Shown: positions 43,811-56,985, numbered from the stretch's first letter. The stretch is DNA of 64,000 nt from Globisporangium splendens (GCA_006386115.1 VFIW01000037.1:248001-312000), one strand, 5' to 3'. The notes: a model not told the origin generated them from the sequence alone. Numbers and translations: made by a program.

Positions 43811-45054
43811 TTAGAATTCCTTGCCACGTGGCGGACCGTGGTGCGGGTAGCGCGTAGGCGTCTGGATCGCACTGAGCGCGCTCAAGCCAACGTAGGCGAG
43901 GAAAATGAAGAAGAGACCGAACATCACGCCCGTAAGCACTTCCGGAGTCATGTGCACGTAGTGCGAGAAGCAAAACGCTTTGCCAGTTGACGAGTAGCCG
44001 ACCTGGAACCCCGTTTCACACACGATGGCGCCTGCTGCTGTCGAATTGGCGTTGGCGTTCGCTGTGAGGCGACGGTCCAGTGGGGAAGCGATTCGCTTTG
44101 GCTCTGCCTCATTGCCCGTCAGCGCAAAATCGACCGATCCTGCCGTCGCCGTGGAGAGAAGCTCCGTCGCAGTCTTGATCAACTCGTCGGTTTCAGGCAA
44201 AGTGTACGAATCAGCGATGTGGACAACCAACAAGTCGGTTTTCTTGTCCGACAGCAACGGCTTGTTCGCACTCAAGAAGTTCTGTAAAGAGTCATGCATA
44301 CCAATGGATGTGTGCACAGGCAAGTCTTGTCAGAACACACTAGGTTCAACGTAAACACGACATCGCCAACCGGTGCATGGATACCTCAAGCTCTTCCACC
44401 GCAATCACGTTCTTGAGGGCAGACGCATCTCGAAGCGCACGAAGCAGCGAGTATGTTCGCGTAGTATGCGGGATCACGACCGACGAACCGGCGTCCTTCA
44501 CAGCGTGTTGCAGGAACGAGCCGGCGGTTTTGTCCTTCGCAAACTTGGCGATCTCGTTTGTGCGGAGCTTGTTGCGAAGGAACACGCAGAGCACCTCCGA
44601 CTTGTCTTCTCCCTGCGCATCGCCATGAACAGCACATAAGCGAACCATAATCATATGCGATTAATACGTTTTGCCCTTCGCATAGGAAAATGGCGCGCAA
44701 AGACAAATACACACCTGATTCTCCGAGAGCAACGTCGACGCGATCTCCTTCTCGCCCAACACCGAGCTCAAGTATGCATTCTTGTTCTCAAACGTCCTGT
44801 AAGCCATCACCAATTCACACAACAATCGCAGTGATAATGCACACATCGTCAGCGAATCTAATTCAATCTAAAATGGACCTCTTCGCGAAAAGATCCATTT
44901 TCTTTTTCCAAAGCATTGCACAACCCCAACACACTTACGAGCGCTGCGACCACAAGACGAGCGGCACGTGCGGGTAGAGCGTCGTCTCGGTCGCCGCATA
45001 CACAAGCTGGCACAGCGCGCCGCAGAGCACGCCCACGAGCACCTTGGCGTTCAT
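43811..45054 (-). CDS. Type I membrane protein resembling V-ATPase accessory Ac45/VOA1/BIG1 family, 4 exons
   Basis: Minus-strand exons 45054-44939, 44796-44715, 44612-44385 and 44281-43811 keep frame across GT-AG introns; 298 residues. An N-terminal signal peptide (VLVGVLCGALCQLVYA) is followed by a luminal domain of about 215 residues, one transmembrane helix near the C terminus (VLTGVMFGLFFIFLAYVGLS) and a short cytosolic tail QTPTRYP...GKEF. This layout, with a conserved Thr-Pro after the helix, resembles VOA1/Ac45-type assembly factors of the vacuolar proton pump and yeast BIG1. The assignment rests on layout and tail only. A divergent partner (ALY/REF) starts 463 bp away. Confidence 0.75.
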
Positions 45055-45173
45055 CGTTTCCTGTCGTCTTCCTCCTCTATCTTCTGCCTGCTTGTGCTTT
45101 CCGTTTCTCTCTTTCTTTGCTAAAAACAGGATCACATTTTGGTTCGTCAATTCGTTTTTGAATTGTATTTGTC

Positions 45174-45204
45174 CAATTCATTTGCTGGCAACTCAAATGA
45201 ATTG
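45174..45204. promoter_or_regulatory. Perfect inverted repeat in divergent promoter
   Basis: CAATTCATTTG and CAAATGAATTG, 11-bp perfect arms with a 9-nt loop. Each arm carries a TCATTTG initiator-like core, one per strand, between the divergent VOA1-like and ALY/REF genes. Confidence 0.6.
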
Positions 45205-45516
45205 CGCCAAAAGGGCAACACTGAGCGTGTCGGTCGCCCCCCTTTTGCCTGTTCAGTCAGTTCTATTATCCAAGGTCGAAGACCCACGATACGCGAAGGT
45301 GCGTCCTCTCGCTCTTCCTGCCCAAATGCGTCCTCTCTGTGCGTCTGGATGGAGAGGGCGGGAGAAGACAAGGCGCTTGTCTACCTATACGCCGAACCAG
45401 TGGCTGGCTCCAGTGCTAACGTCTGCCCCGCGCGCGATCTCTCGTTGTCTGTGGGTTGATATCTTGGCAGCTTTCCCCCTTTTTCCCGCCCAAACCACCC
45501 CATCACAAAGGCAAAG

Positions 45517-46882
45517 ATGTCGTCGATTCTTGCGTCGCTTGATATGAGTCTGGACGACCTGATCGCCCAGAAGAAGAAGTCGTCGAACCCGGACTCGCGC
45601 GCTGCCTCGCGCGGCAACGGCAAGTCTCGCAGCAACAAGGCGGATGCTGGTAGCGCGGGTCCAGTGCGCGGTCGCCAACAGCGCAAGCGTGGCGGCGGTG
45701 CCCGTAACCAGCCGTACGGAAGATCTGTAAGTGACCAACCGTCTTCTTTGTGAGGAAAGAAGATCGCGTGAAGCTTCGAGAACGTGCACACTGCAGTGGG
45801 TTGGAGACTGTGTGTGCGATGCTTTTCGCTGCTGAACGCTTCTCGACTGGAACATGTGGGGAATGTAAACGTGTGATTCTGAACAAATCAAAATGTCGTT
45901 GATGCTTTAAAGAGAGATGGTGGCGACTCCGACGCCATGGAGGTCGAAGATGATGGTCCACAGTCGGGCGGCAAGAACGCTGGTTCGAAGAAGAGAGCTG
46001 TGGTCGTCAAGAAGCAGCAGGGCAAGGGCGGCAAGAAAGGTTCGTCACGACCAGAAGATGCCAAGTGCGCGCTTTGGAAGAGCAACATTGCATGGACGCA
46101 TTGACCAACGTACGTGTGTGTTGGCGATTTTTGATGCGAGCGTAGGTGGCTCCATCTTGTCTCGCCTTGGAGGTAGCACCAAGGACGCCGGCAGCCCAGG
46201 CACCAAGATCCTCGTGAAGAACCTGAAATTCGATATCCTTGAAGACGATGTTCGCGAGCTCTTTGGGACGGTCGGGGAAGTCAAGAAAGCAGAGATCGTG
46301 TACGACCGCTCGGGCCGATCAAAGGGAATCGCTCGTGTCTGGTTTGCCCGACGATCTGACGCTGAGAAGGCTCTGAAGCAATACGATGGTATGACTAGTG
46401 TATGGTGATTACTATGAGGTGGCGTGGAAAAAGGGTTTGTCTGACTGATTGCATTGTGTGGATGGAACTCAGGTCGCACGCTCGACGGCCAGCCAATGCA
46501 GCTTTCTTTGGATGATGATGCCAACGTCCGCAAGGGCTTGTTCGGCACTGCTCTCCGTAACGACAAGGATGTGAAGTTCAAGGTCTCCTTTGGGTATGTA
46601 CAGTATCACTTGGTACCCTCTGGTCATGTCCATGTATTGATTAGCGTTGTTTTTACAGTGGAGGCAGCGGAGACAAGGACAACCAGCAGAAGGGCCGTGG
46701 AGGCCGTGGTCGTGGTCGTGGTCGCGATGGACAGAGGTGAGGACCAAAGCCAAGCACCAAGCACGGGAGAGTGCGATGACTGAAATTCCTTTGTGCTTTT
46801 TTTGTGCAGCCGTGGCAACGGACCATCCAAGAGCGCCGAAGATCTCGATAACGAGATGGACACGTACATGAAGGACTCTTAA
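45517..46882 (+). CDS. ALY/REF mRNA export factor (THO complex subunit 4), 6 exons
   Basis: Exons 45517-45726, 45913-46039, 46146-46388, 46473-46593, 46659-46736 and 46810-46882 splice GT-AG in frame to 283 residues. The N-terminal box DMSLDDLIAQKK and C-terminal box DLDNEMDTYM are the conserved UAP56/Sub2-binding motifs of the family. Between them are a basic RG/K-rich region, one RRM at about 132-210 (TKILVKNLKFDI, SKGIARVWF) and an RGG box. It couples transcription and splicing to nuclear mRNA export. Five introns in 1.4 kb is the densest intron pattern in the window. Confidence 0.95.
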
Positions 46883-48004
46883 GTGTAGTGCTCGCTCCCG
46901 TTGACACGAAATGTATAGCGGTGGAAGATCCAGCATCGTCGCGATGCGTTGGTCTGCTTATATACATAGTTGCTACGTATTGAATTTGATCTTTTGGCTT
47001 TAACGGACTCACATGTCTCGGGTTTACTCGTCCCTCGCCGTCCCGGTGAAGTCGAACAGAGCGAGCGTGGTTTGAGCGACAGGTGGAGAGGACAGAGACC
47101 AGCACGTGCGACCCCATTTGAAATATACCCCATTCCCAAAAATGGCGAAAGCGATCAAGTGCTTATGATCTGCTGTGAAAACGGAGAGACGATCGCAGCT
47201 GTCCATGAAACGGATGATCCGTTTGCTTGACTCGTGTTCGTGAAAAGGATGATCCAGTTGCTTCTGTTGTGTTGTGTTGCGTCCACGTCGACACGCTTTT
47301 TCCAGTTGCAGCTTTGATGACAGAGGAATCCAGTCAACGTCATTTTCCAAGACCAGAAGCCAAGCGAGTAATTGCACACCGATTGTTATAACCAGTGCGA
47401 TCAATTACCAAGCGGACATTTGCATCCCGCGAATTAATACGACCAGCGATATCAGGCGCCAAGCGAAAAATGTCAAAATCACGAGTTTATTGCCAACAAC
47501 GTCAACACTGAAGAAGGTTTGAGCGGTGCCCATTGAATCAAGCCGGGTTTCTCTACAGTTTGCACCTCAGTGTGACCGTCTTCTCTCCACGTGTGAGGAT
47601 GCAGAGGCAGCTTCGAGAAATACAAGTGTTGGAGAGCCCGCATCGAGTCAAGACGACAGACCGAGAATTCTGCAACCTTGGTCCACAGTTGGTCTTTAGT
47701 GCTGAGGAGCGAAGGATAACACTAGTCAAGAGTAATAAATCACTTTTACTCGGTGCTGTGCTGCAGTAGGTTTGACGGAGCGTGGGCATCAATACACACC
47801 ACAGCGCATTTTCACACGCAGTAATTTTTGCCTTTTCGACCGGATGATGGCAGTCTCCACCGCGATTCGTTGCACCTGCATGATTACGAATTGGGACTGC
47901 AAGTGAGATTACTGTGGTCGGTACATGTCGCATAAAGCATCGAAGGGATCAGCAGTTGACAAGCAACGAGCGCATTCCGCAAAAAGAGCAGCACACCGCA
48001 GGTT
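46883..48004. other. Intergenic 1.1 kb
   Basis: No credible gene. The right edge carries the initiator of the next gene. Confidence 0.5.
47970..47982 (+). promoter_or_regulatory. Inr-like core promoter of the 5-alpha-reductase family gene
   Basis: GCGCATTCCGCAA fits the initiator half well (GCNCATTYYNCAW) and lies about 25-35 nt before the ATG. Confidence 0.4.
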
Positions 48005-48802
48005 ATGGCGCACCACCTGATCCCGTCGCTGGACTGGAGCGAGCAGGAGTTGCACGCGTGGCTCGTCAAGGGCGTCTTCGCGCTCGGCGCCGTCACGTAC
48101 CTCGCTACGAGCCTCATCAACGCGCCGTACGGCCGGCATGCGCGGCCCGGGTGGGGGCCGACGATCAACACCCGACTCGGCTGGGTGCTCATGGAAATGC
48201 CGTCGGCTCTGTGGTTTGCACTAGTGTACTTGCGTGGCGAGCATCGTGTGTTGACGACTCCGATGATCGCGGCGTCGCTCTGGTGCTGCCACTACTTTTA
48301 CCGCGCGTTCGTGTACCCGTTCCTCATCCGCGCGAGCAAGGACAAGCGCATGCCAATCACGGTCATGCTCGCGGGCGATTTCTACAACGTCATCAACGCG
48401 TACGTGAATGCGCGGTACCTGAGTCAGTTTGGAGACTACACGAGCGATGCTCCGTTTGAGCGCGCATCGTTTTACATTGGTGTCGTGATGTTTGTAACCG
48501 GGTTCGCGGTCAATATCCACTCCGATCACGTGTTGATCAACCTGCGCAAGCCAGGTGACACGGGCTACTCGATCCCGTACGGCGGCATGTTTGCGTACGT
48601 CTCGGCACCCAACTACTTCGGCGAGCTGCTCGAATGGTGCGGCTGGACTCTGCTCTCGAGCTCGCCTGCGGGCTTGTCCTTCGCGGTCTACACGGCGACC
48701 AACCTCGTGCCGCGTGCTGTCAGCAACCACCAGTGGTACCTCGACAAGTTCAAAGAGACGTACCCAAAGAACCGGAAGGTGATCCTCCCCGGCGTTTGGT
48801 GA
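48005..48802 (+). CDS. 3-oxo-5-alpha-steroid 4-dehydrogenase family protein
   Basis: Intronless, 265 residues with about six hydrophobic segments; an ER membrane enzyme by family. The C-terminal half carries the conserved NADPH-site features: NIHSDHVLINLRKPGDTGYSIP, GGMFAYVSAPNYFGELLEWCGW and the final NHQWYLDKFKETYPKNRK block typical of steroid 5-alpha-reductases. The family reduces the C4-C5 double bond of 3-oxosteroids or related lipids. In oomycetes lacking sterol synthesis the substrate could be host sterol or another enoyl lipid; this is inference. Confidence 0.93.
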   Translation: MAHHLIPSLDWSEQELHAWLVKGVFALGAVTYLATSLINAPYGRHARPGWGPTINTRLGWVLMEMPSALWFALVYLRGEHRVLTTPMIAASLWCCHYFYRAFVYPFLIRASKDKRMPITVMLAGDFYNVINAYVNARYLSQFGDYTSDAPFERASFYIGVVMFVTGFAVNIHSDHVLINLRKPGDTGYSIPYGGMFAYVSAPNYFGELLEWCGWTLLSSSPAGLSFAVYTATNLVPRAVSNHQWYLDKFKETYPKNRKVILPGVW

Positions 48803-49612
48803 AGAATGAGACCAGCAACCGTGCATTACGATGCTTGCAACCAGTTTTGCACTGTTGATCAAGGCATTCTTCGTGTTCTGCAAACAAATAGGATGAGGCT
48901 GTTAGCCCACGCGCTTTATTCAATTGTGTGCATGCATTTACTCACGTTAACACGAAATGAGGCGTCGCTGATTTGCATTTGAATGTGAAGGTAGAGCACG
49001 ACAGGTTGATGCGCTCTACTCCCTTGCCTAACCGAAACACGTTTGAGCTCAGCTGGCGATGTTCACTTGGTGCGCTGTTGCGTCGAGCGCAGCACACATA
49101 TGGATGGATGGTGGAAGGCTGGGTCTATGCCAGTTTGGCTTCTGGCGAGAAGGCTACAGTGGAGAGTCAGAATTGTATCATTGCTTTCTCTTCGCTAAGA
49201 AATAAAAGCAATATGCCGTCGACGCGATCTTGGGATTCATTGTAAGCAGTTTCCCCGTCATTCAAGACCTCTCGAGATCAGTTCTTGCAGCCACATGCGA
49301 TACAATCGCTCCGGTGTACTGCCATTGCCAGTGCACCGGAACATGCCAGTCTGGCATCGACACAGCGACAGTAAAACGTGTCCGACTACATGAAGAAGTC
49401 GCCACGTGGTCTCTCCTCTTGTTTTCTATTTGTGTACCCATTTTCCATTCTCACCTGTCGAAAATGATTAGCTCATTGATTTCGACAATCCCAACATTTT
49501 CGACACTCGCATCATTTAAAAACCTTATGTGTCGAGGTTCAATGGTTGGGAGCCATCCAAAGTCCGAGCATTTGCCCCTCACCCAGAATCCAATAGGAAG
49601 GAGCCATCCAGC
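48803..49612. other. Intergenic, 5' flank of eIF5B
   Basis: About 800 bp without genes. Initiator-like CATTTTCCATTC lies near 49440 and GCTCATTGATTTC near 49470. Confidence 0.45.
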
Positions 49613-52495
49613 ATGCCGCCGAAGAAGGGAGGGAAGAAACCCGCCGCCGCCAAGAAGCCCGCGGCCGCCGCCACGGACGACTGGGATGACGTGCTCAACG
49701 AGTTCCAGCCGGAGACGCCGGTGGTAGAAGCGCTGGCAGCCAAGGAGGAGCCCAGCGAGGCGGCCGACAAGAGCGACGACAAAACGGACGTGGACGCCGC
49801 GGCCGCCGCGTACCTGGCGTCGCTCGGTGTGGACGCCTCGGGCGGTGTCGACAAGAAGGACAACAAAAAGAAGAAGAAGGGAAAGAAGAAGCCCGATGAG
49901 AAGAAGCCTGAGACCGAGAGCAAGAAGCCGATTTCGGCGGCCGCCAAGGCGCTCGCCGAGCGCCAAGCCGCGCTGAAGGCCGAGCAGGAGCGCATCGAGC
50001 AAGAGCGACTGGAGCAGGAGCGTATTGAACGCGAAGAAGAGGAAGCTCGTCGTAAACAGCAGGAGATCGAGGAAGAGATCCGCCGCAAGAAGAAGGAAGC
50101 GAAGGCCGCGAAGGTTGAGCGTCAGAAGAAGGAAGGCACGTACATGACGAAGGCCCAGAAGCAGAAGGCCCAGCGTGCCCAGGCTGCGCTCGAGGCGTTG
50201 CAACAGGCGGGTCTCGCGCCGGAAGCTGTGTCAGAAGAGAAGAAGAAGGTCGTGTACTCGAATAACAAGAAGAAGAAGCAGCAGCCAAAGCAGCAGGAAG
50301 TGGAGCAACCGAAGGAGGAGGAGCAGGCAGACGACGTTGCGGACGACTGGGAGGCCGAAGAGGACAAGCCCGAGGAAGCCGAAGCGCCTGATGCTTGGGA
50401 TGACGAGGATTGGGAGACGAGCGACGTTGTTGCGTCCTTGGAAGACAAACTGAACGTCAATGACAACGGCGGTGCTGATGACGAAAGCGACGAAGAAGTC
50501 GAAGATCTGCTGCTCCTTGAGCAAAAGAAGGAGCAAGAGCGTCTTGTGCAGCAGGGTATCGCGTTGAAGAAGCGCCAAGAGGAGCAGGAGGAGCAGGCAC
50601 GTATCAACGCGGAAGAGGAGAGGATCCGCTCGAAGGCGCAAATGGAAGCCGAGCGCAAGAAGAAGGAAGCCGCCGATCGCCGTCGCGTGCGTGAAGAAGA
50701 GGCGTTGGCCAATGTCTCGATGGACAACTTGCGTTCGCCGATTTGTTGTATCATGGGTCACGTCGATACCGGTAAGACCAAGTTGTTGGATAACATCCGT
50801 AAGACCAAGGTGCAGGACGGTGAAGCTGGTGGTATCACGCAGCAGATCGGTGCGACGTTCTTCCCTGTCGAGGCCATCAAGCAGAAGACCGCTCGCCTGG
50901 CCAAGACCATGAAGTTGGACTACAAGTTGCCTGGTCTGCTCGTCATCGATACCCCAGGTCACGAGTCGTTCACGAACTTGCGTTCCCGTGGTTCGTCGTT
51001 GTGTGATATCGCCATTTTGGTTGTCGATATCATGCACGGGCTGGAACCGCAGACGTTGGAGTCGCTTCGTCTCTTGCGTCAGAAGAAGGCGCCATTCGTC
51101 GTCGCGTTGAACAAGATCGATCGTTGTTACGGGTGGAAGACCATGCCCGACATGCCGATCCAGGAAGCTCTCAAGCACCAGAACGAGCACGTGCTCCGCG
51201 AATTCGAAGACCGTACCGCGAAGATCATGGTCGAATTTGCGGAACAGAAGATCAATGCCGAGATTTACTGGCGCAATAAGGACCTTGGTCGCACGGTGTC
51301 GCTGATCCCAACGAGTGCTATCTCGGGCGAAGGTGTCCCTGATCTGTTGATGATGATCACGCGCCTGACCCAGGAACGCATGGCCAAGTCGCTCGCGTTC
51401 GTCGACATTTTGCAATGTACGGTGTTGGAAGTCAAGGTGATTGAAGGTCTCGGTACGACCATCGATACGATTTTGGTCAACGGTACGTTGAACGAAGGCG
51501 ACACGATCGTCGTGTGTACACTGGATGGACCAGTGGTGACCACGATTCGATCCATACTGACACCACACCCGATGAAGGAAATCCGTATCAAGGGCGAGTA
51601 CATCCACCACCAGACCATGAAGGCGGCGATGGGTGTCAAGATCGCCGCCCACGGTCTTGAAAAGGCTGTCGCCGGCACGCAGATCCACGTCGTCGGTCCC
51701 GATGACGATGTCGAAGAGTTGAAGGATGCTGTCATGTCCGATTTGACGGGTATCTTGGACTCGGTCAAGGCCACGAAGCGTGGTGTCATGGTGCAGGCGT
51801 CGACGCTTGGTGCCTTGGAAGCGCTGTTGGAGTTCTTGCGTACGTGTGACCCACCGATCCCCGTGGCATGTGTGAACATCGGCCCTGTGCACAAGAAGGA
51901 TGTGATGCGCGCATCCGTGCAGTTGGAGCACCAGAAGGAGTTTGCGACCATTTTGGCGTTTGATGTCAAGGTGCACAACGATGCGACCGAGCTGTCGCAG
52001 GAACTCGGCGTGCGCATCTTCACGGCAGACATTATTTATCACTTGTTTGATCAGTTCACGGCATACATGGACAACTTCCGAGAAGCGCGTCGTGAAGAGT
52101 TTGCAGACGTCGCGGTGTTCCCGTGTGTGCTCAAGATTTTGCCAAACTGCATTTTCAACAAGAAAGACCCGATCATTTTGGGTGTGGACGTTGAAGAAGG
52201 CATTTTGAAGGTGGGCACGCCGCTCGTTGCCGGCGGCGTGTTGGTCGGTAAAGTGGGCTCGATCGAGCGTGAACACAAGGAGGTGGACCGTGCCAAGAAG
52301 GGTGCGTCTGTCGCCGTGCGAATCGACAACGAAGGCAGCATCACGTACGGCCGCCAGTTCGACCACAAGAACAAGCTCGTGTCCAAACTCACGCGTGCCA
52401 GTATCGATGCGTTGAAGGAGAACTTCCGCAATGACCTGCAGAAGGAGGACTGGCAGTTGGTGATCCGCCTGAAGAAGGTGTTTGACATCATCTAG
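49613..52495 (+). CDS. Translation initiation factor eIF5B
   Basis: Intronless, 960 residues. The first 370 are highly charged (K/E repeats, coiled-coil-like), as is usual for eukaryotic eIF5B. The GTPase core then shows GHVDTGKT (about 381-388), [12 protein letters not shown] (switch 1), DTPGHESF (about 446) and NKIDR (about 500). Domains II-IV follow to the C terminus, which ends with the short helical tail that contacts eIF1A in the family. eIF5B promotes 60S joining. The ATG at 49613 precedes [15 protein letters not shown]; a 28-codon upstream extension lacks ATG. Confidence 0.97.
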   Translation: MPPKKGGKKPAAAKKPAAAATDDWDDVLNEFQPETPVVEALAAKEEPSEAADKSDDKTDVDAAAAAYLASLGVDASGGVDKKDNKKKKKGKKKPDEKKPETESKKPISAAAKALAERQAALKAEQERIEQERLEQERIEREEEEARRKQQEIEEEIRRKKKEAKAAKVERQKKEGTYMTKAQKQKAQRAQAALEALQQAGLAPEAVSEEKKKVVYSNNKKKKQQPKQQEVEQPKEEEQADDVADDWEAEEDKPEEAEAPDAWDDEDWETSDVVASLEDKLNVNDNGGADDESDEEVEDLLLLEQKKEQERLVQQGIALKKRQEEQEEQARINAEEERIRSKAQMEAERKKKEAADRRRVREEEALANVSMDNLRSPICCIMGHVDTGKTKLLDNIRKTKVQDGEAGGITQQIGATFFPVEAIKQKTARLAKTMKLDYKLPGLLVIDTPGHESFTNLRSRGSSLCDIAILVVDIMHGLEPQTLESLRLLRQKKAPFVVALNKIDRCYGWKTMPDMPIQEALKHQNEHVLREFEDRTAKIMVEFAEQKINAEIYWRNKDLGRTVSLIPTSAISGEGVPDLLMMITRLTQERMAKSLAFVDILQCTVLEVKVIEGLGTTIDTILVNGTLNEGDTIVVCTLDGPVVTTIRSILTPHPMKEIRIKGEYIHHQTMKAAMGVKIAAHGLEKAVAGTQIHVVGPDDDVEELKDAVMSDLTGILDSVKATKRGVMVQASTLGALEALLEFLRTCDPPIPVACVNIGPVHKKDVMRASVQLEHQKEFATILAFDVKVHNDATELSQELGVRIFTADIIYHLFDQFTAYMDNFREARREEFADVAVFPCVLKILPNCIFNKKDPIILGVDVEEGILKVGTPLVAGGVLVGKVGSIEREHKEVDRAKKGASVAVRIDNEGSITYGRQFDHKNKLVSKLTRASIDALKENFRNDLQKEDWQLVIRLKKVFDII

Positions 52496-55400
52496 ACGAC
52501 CTTCGGGCAGGAGAGACGAAAGCGGCCAAGGTCAGAGAGATCCAGCGAGGCGTGCGAGAGTTTGTCTTTTTCTTTCTTTCGACTATAGGTGTGGCATGCA
52601 AACTAACAGCTCAACAAGATAAATGTTCGATTTGATCAACGTATATGGAAAGAAATCGTTCTTCTCTTGCGCGAGTGGGGATGTTGGTGGGTTCACACGC
52701 TCGCGAGGTTGCTGGTTTCTTTCCCATGGAATAAGATTTGCAGCCTTCAAGTGAGTGACACTCTCTTGCTCTTTTTGCCACGAGGCTCTGCGTCCATCCT
52801 CCGTCACTGGAGACTCTACGCTCCAGTCGAGCACAGAAACCCCTCTTTTTTCGCGTCCTCCTTCTGACGAGATACGTGCTCATGAGTGGGACGCTCGGAG
52901 ATTTTCTTCGTTAGCTCCCTTACGTCATTGATTTCGAAGCTCGGCCGCCACCCAATTGGAGACCGAAAGAACAAAATCACAGAACCTCATGGGCACGAAC
53001 TAGAATGAAGGAATGATTTGCAGCAAGACTAAACCTTGCATTTCAGTACCTCATCAGCGTGCACTGATCAGACTAAGATCCCGTTCGCGTCCACGTTGCA
53101 CGCCGCTGCCTCTCTTTTCGAGGCACGACCCAGAAAGACGGAACGTCAGGTCAATCCCAAGAACAAACTGTGGATTCGATTTCAGCAGTGAGTATTGGGA
53201 GGACTAAGATGGCCGTGGCCACGTTGCGCGCACTTCATGGCAACTACCAGCACGTTGCACAGTATCCAAGCCATCACGCTGCGACTCGCCTGTTTGCTGC
53301 AACTGCATTGTGGTAGGTGTTCTATATCGATGAAAGCGCTTGCGAGCGGCTGAAGATGGCAACTTTGTGCATTCTGCCGATTCTTATTCCTTGCGTACCC
53401 AGGAAAGCACGCTGACGAAGTGGCCCACTGCATGCACCTACTATTCGTGAACCTCACCGTACAGCCATGATCTGACTGCCTGTCCTTGCGAAGGATTGCT
53501 TTACTGGGAGGCGAATGATGCCCTTGCATAAAAGTTGAGTGCGTGCGTATGATAAAGATGATCGATGTAGCTGATTACTGCGGTGACGCCCATGTGGCCA
53601 CATGCATTCATCACAAACGGACACGTGCACACAGCATTTTTGCGTGTGGCATCAAAAAGATCCTACTTGTCGCCGCCCGACTGAAAGGAAGCTTTTGGCG
53701 TGATTGATTGTGTGAAAAGCAGACTCTGTCGTGGCGAGAGACATCCGATCTTCATGTTGAGGCGAGTCGGATGGGGCACTTTGCACCTATCAACACACAA
53801 GAAGCACACAAAACACAATGTTCGAGTGACCGCCAAAGTTGCGTGACATCACCCAGAATAAGATCCTTTTCGCATGTTGAGTGTCACTGTCTTGCTCCTC
53901 CAGCGCACATTTGGGACCTCCTGTGGCCCCCATCTTCACACTGGATTTAACCAGCCTCAGACAAGGTTTCCCCCTTTCCAGGGCCAGAAGAGTGCGCCTC
54001 GCTCACTCGTGCACTTCCTGGCGCCATTAAATGTTCTAAAAGCATGCCCTAAAGCCACATGAAGACACGCATAGAGCAGCATCCTAGGTGACAATGGGGA
54101 AAACACAGAACGTGCACCCGGCTTGCGTGCACAAAATGGAACAATTCGCGGCCAAGTTGCAATGTACCCCGATCGAGCATCGCGCCGCCTCCCGCAGAAC
54201 AGGTGAATTTCGTTCGATCCGAACGTGCAGGTCGGAGTTGATGGCTTGATGCGAGCGAATAAGATTCCCGCGTCCAACATTGCATGCATGCCGCACTGGC
54301 GTAAGCGCCTTCTCTCCTCGCATGGACAACTCCATCTTTCCTCCAAACGCGCCTGTTTGTGTTGTTTGCAGATAAAGGCGAGCGAATCCAGCGCTTGCGA
54401 ACGGCAAAACGTGCCACTCTCTCGATTCTTATTCCCCGCGGCGCGGCTTTCACTGTGAGCGCTGACGTAGCAGCCCGCCCTCCCACTCCACCGGAGAAAC
54501 GAGCTCCTGACCAACCGGATCTCCTCCACAGAGCTGCTCTGCACATTTCTACACAACGGCGCGCAATTCGCTGGTCTACACCTGCCTCGTCTGTCGTCCG
54601 TAAGTCGCTGCAACAGTGGGACACGATGCACTTTGGGCTCTGACCACAACGTGAGGAGGACACTCGGTCTCACTGGACACATCTGCCAGGCTTGTGCAAA
54701 AGAGGCATTCGTGCATGTATATTTCTAATAAGAGGTACCTTGAACGAACAGCTTCTTGCTCTCAACTCGCAAGTATTGCTTGCTGTAAACGCTATAAACG
54801 CTGATGGCCGCGGTAATATTTTGTACGGCGATCAATTCCAGATGTGCATGCACTTGCCCTCCGCAAGCCGTTGAAGCCTTGCGCGTGAATGCTCGGCTGT
54901 GTGACTGTTGGAGTCTCTCAATGTACGCGCAAGAGTCCACTTACGCTGTATGTAGCCAAATTTGCACCAGTATGCGTGCAAATACGCAAACTGACGTAAG
55001 CGCGGAGTGAGTCATAGAACGACCTACGCTTTTGAGTGGAGGAGGAGCGCCACGTAGAAGCCACGCACGACCTTGAAGATAGATTCAGCGGAGAGTCCAG
55101 AGAAAGCACGCAGAGCCACTCTGCCGGGAGTGATTTACACGCAGCAAAAGTTCCCAGGATTATCCATCCATCCATCCTCACCCAAAGGGAAGGCACGAAT
55201 AAGATGCAAGAGTGGCACTCGCAAGAGTGAGGTTAGCATCGTGGCTCTGGACCCCACGACGGAAGGCGAGACTAAGAATCTCACCGTGCGTTCATGATGA
55301 GCCCCCGTGTCTGACCCAAAGCAATCACAAGGATGCCGTTGGCTCTCTATGCACTCGATGCGAGTGGCTCGTTTGCCTCGCGAGTCAAGCGCAGCATGCG

Positions 55401-56985
55401 GCATATGTGAGGCTCGGAAGGCAAGACGAAATATTGAGGTAATGAGAAAGCAAACGGTGCGTCACCATTACGTTGCGTATCAAAGGCTCGAGACAGCCTC
55501 TGCATCCTGAAATATCCTGAATACCCATGTGGCCAGCAGGCAACAACGAAAGCACAACAGCGGCACTGGCATGTGCACCTAAGTCATACAGGCATTTGTA
55601 GGTAGTTGTGTATGTACCAGTGCCATCTGACTCACGTTTGGGTGGCGCCGCGAACATTCGTCAAACGGGCATCTCCGTCGAAGAGAGAGAGAGAGTGAGA
55701 GGATATGGGCAATAGAGATCATGCACTGGACTCACGCGTACGTGGCACGCGTTCGATTCAATGCACGTATGTATCGCCAGGGTCTCAGTGCGATTCGAAC
55801 AATAGCACGGGCGGGAGAAACACTGACGCACATGTTCTAAAAAGAGACCTCTGCACAGACTCCAGTTCTGGAGTTGGTTGCTTTTTCTTCTGTTTTTCTA
55901 AGCAGCTATTCTTCTTTTTTCCGTTGAACAAAAACCTGGGGGCAAGTATCCTGGTGTTGCCGTCGCCACAGCGTTCGCCCCATTTGCCGTTAGCTATCGG
56001 CTACCTCCTTGTCGTCGTCGTCGTCCCGAGTACTTTTTGGCGAAAGGTTAAGTGGCACCGTCTGCTGAGCAGGATGGTCTATCGAAGCAGTCGCAACAGA
56101 GGGAGCGTGGGATCCGTGCGCCAACTGGTTGGGCGAAATCCCAACGCCCGCCTCCAGCTGAGCCTCTCGGCCAGAGATCGGCCGGCGGCGGCTTTCCGCC
56201 TGGGTAAAGGGCAACCGCCTGGTCTCTCGGCCACATCCGCGTGCCCATCTTCAACATGCTTCTCCAAGTGAGATCCTGCATATGAGGGTGCGGTACTGGT
56301 TATTTCACATCTAATAGGATACAGGAGCGCAAAATTACGAACATGAAGAAACTGGAGCAGGATCCACATGACGAAATTAAACGCAATCAGATATCTCTCC
56401 TTGCTGATACACAATAGAAGCGCGTTTTTACATCCTCGGTCCAAGTTCATCCTCGCAAAGCAACCAAAACGCAATTTCCCCCTTACACATGTATTCTACT
56501 TTACGCAAAACATATCAATACTCCACCTTTAAACCCTTCTTTTTCCACTTTCCCTCTCAACATCCCCTCCATCAAAGCATATGAGCGTTTGTATGTCTTT
56601 GTCCTTTGTCTCGTTTGCTAAAGTTCGGAAAATTACTAACCCCGGTCGTCAAGTTTAAATTTCAGGGGCTCAGCTGGGATAAGATGATCCTGCAATGCGG
56701 TAGGGCGGGCGACAGGATCCCGTGACGTTTCAGCACAAGTGGTCGGAGAAAAGGAGAAAAAAAGAAACGTTCTGCGGCGTGTGCGTCAGGGGTTGGTTGA
56801 TGGGCGTCTGGTTGCCTGCCTCCTCTCCATGAGCAGCGAACGAGCACCAGCGAGCGCGCATCTCAGTCTGGCGCACACCCAACGAAGCGAGAGGCGCTTG
56901 CTTTGCCTGCCCTTTCGTTTGGATAGTGGCCGCTCGCTCGCTCACACGAGGCAGCGAAATCCAATCTGCGTCTCTCGCTCCTGAA

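Noticed and set aside
50231..52366. 711-codon open frame antisense to eIF5B
   Set aside because: Its His/Arg/Leu/Val-heavy translation is the mirror of a highly expressed, codon-biased gene that avoids codons whose complement is a stop. No domain is seen and the plus strand is unmistakably eIF5B. The same applies to long antisense frames under the CLC (2511-3785) and FYVE (23586-24965) genes.
53957..54682. 241-codon minus-strand ORF
   Set aside because: A second minus frame is open over the same interval, the composition is Cys/Arg-rich and noncoding-like, and there is no domain or signal peptide.
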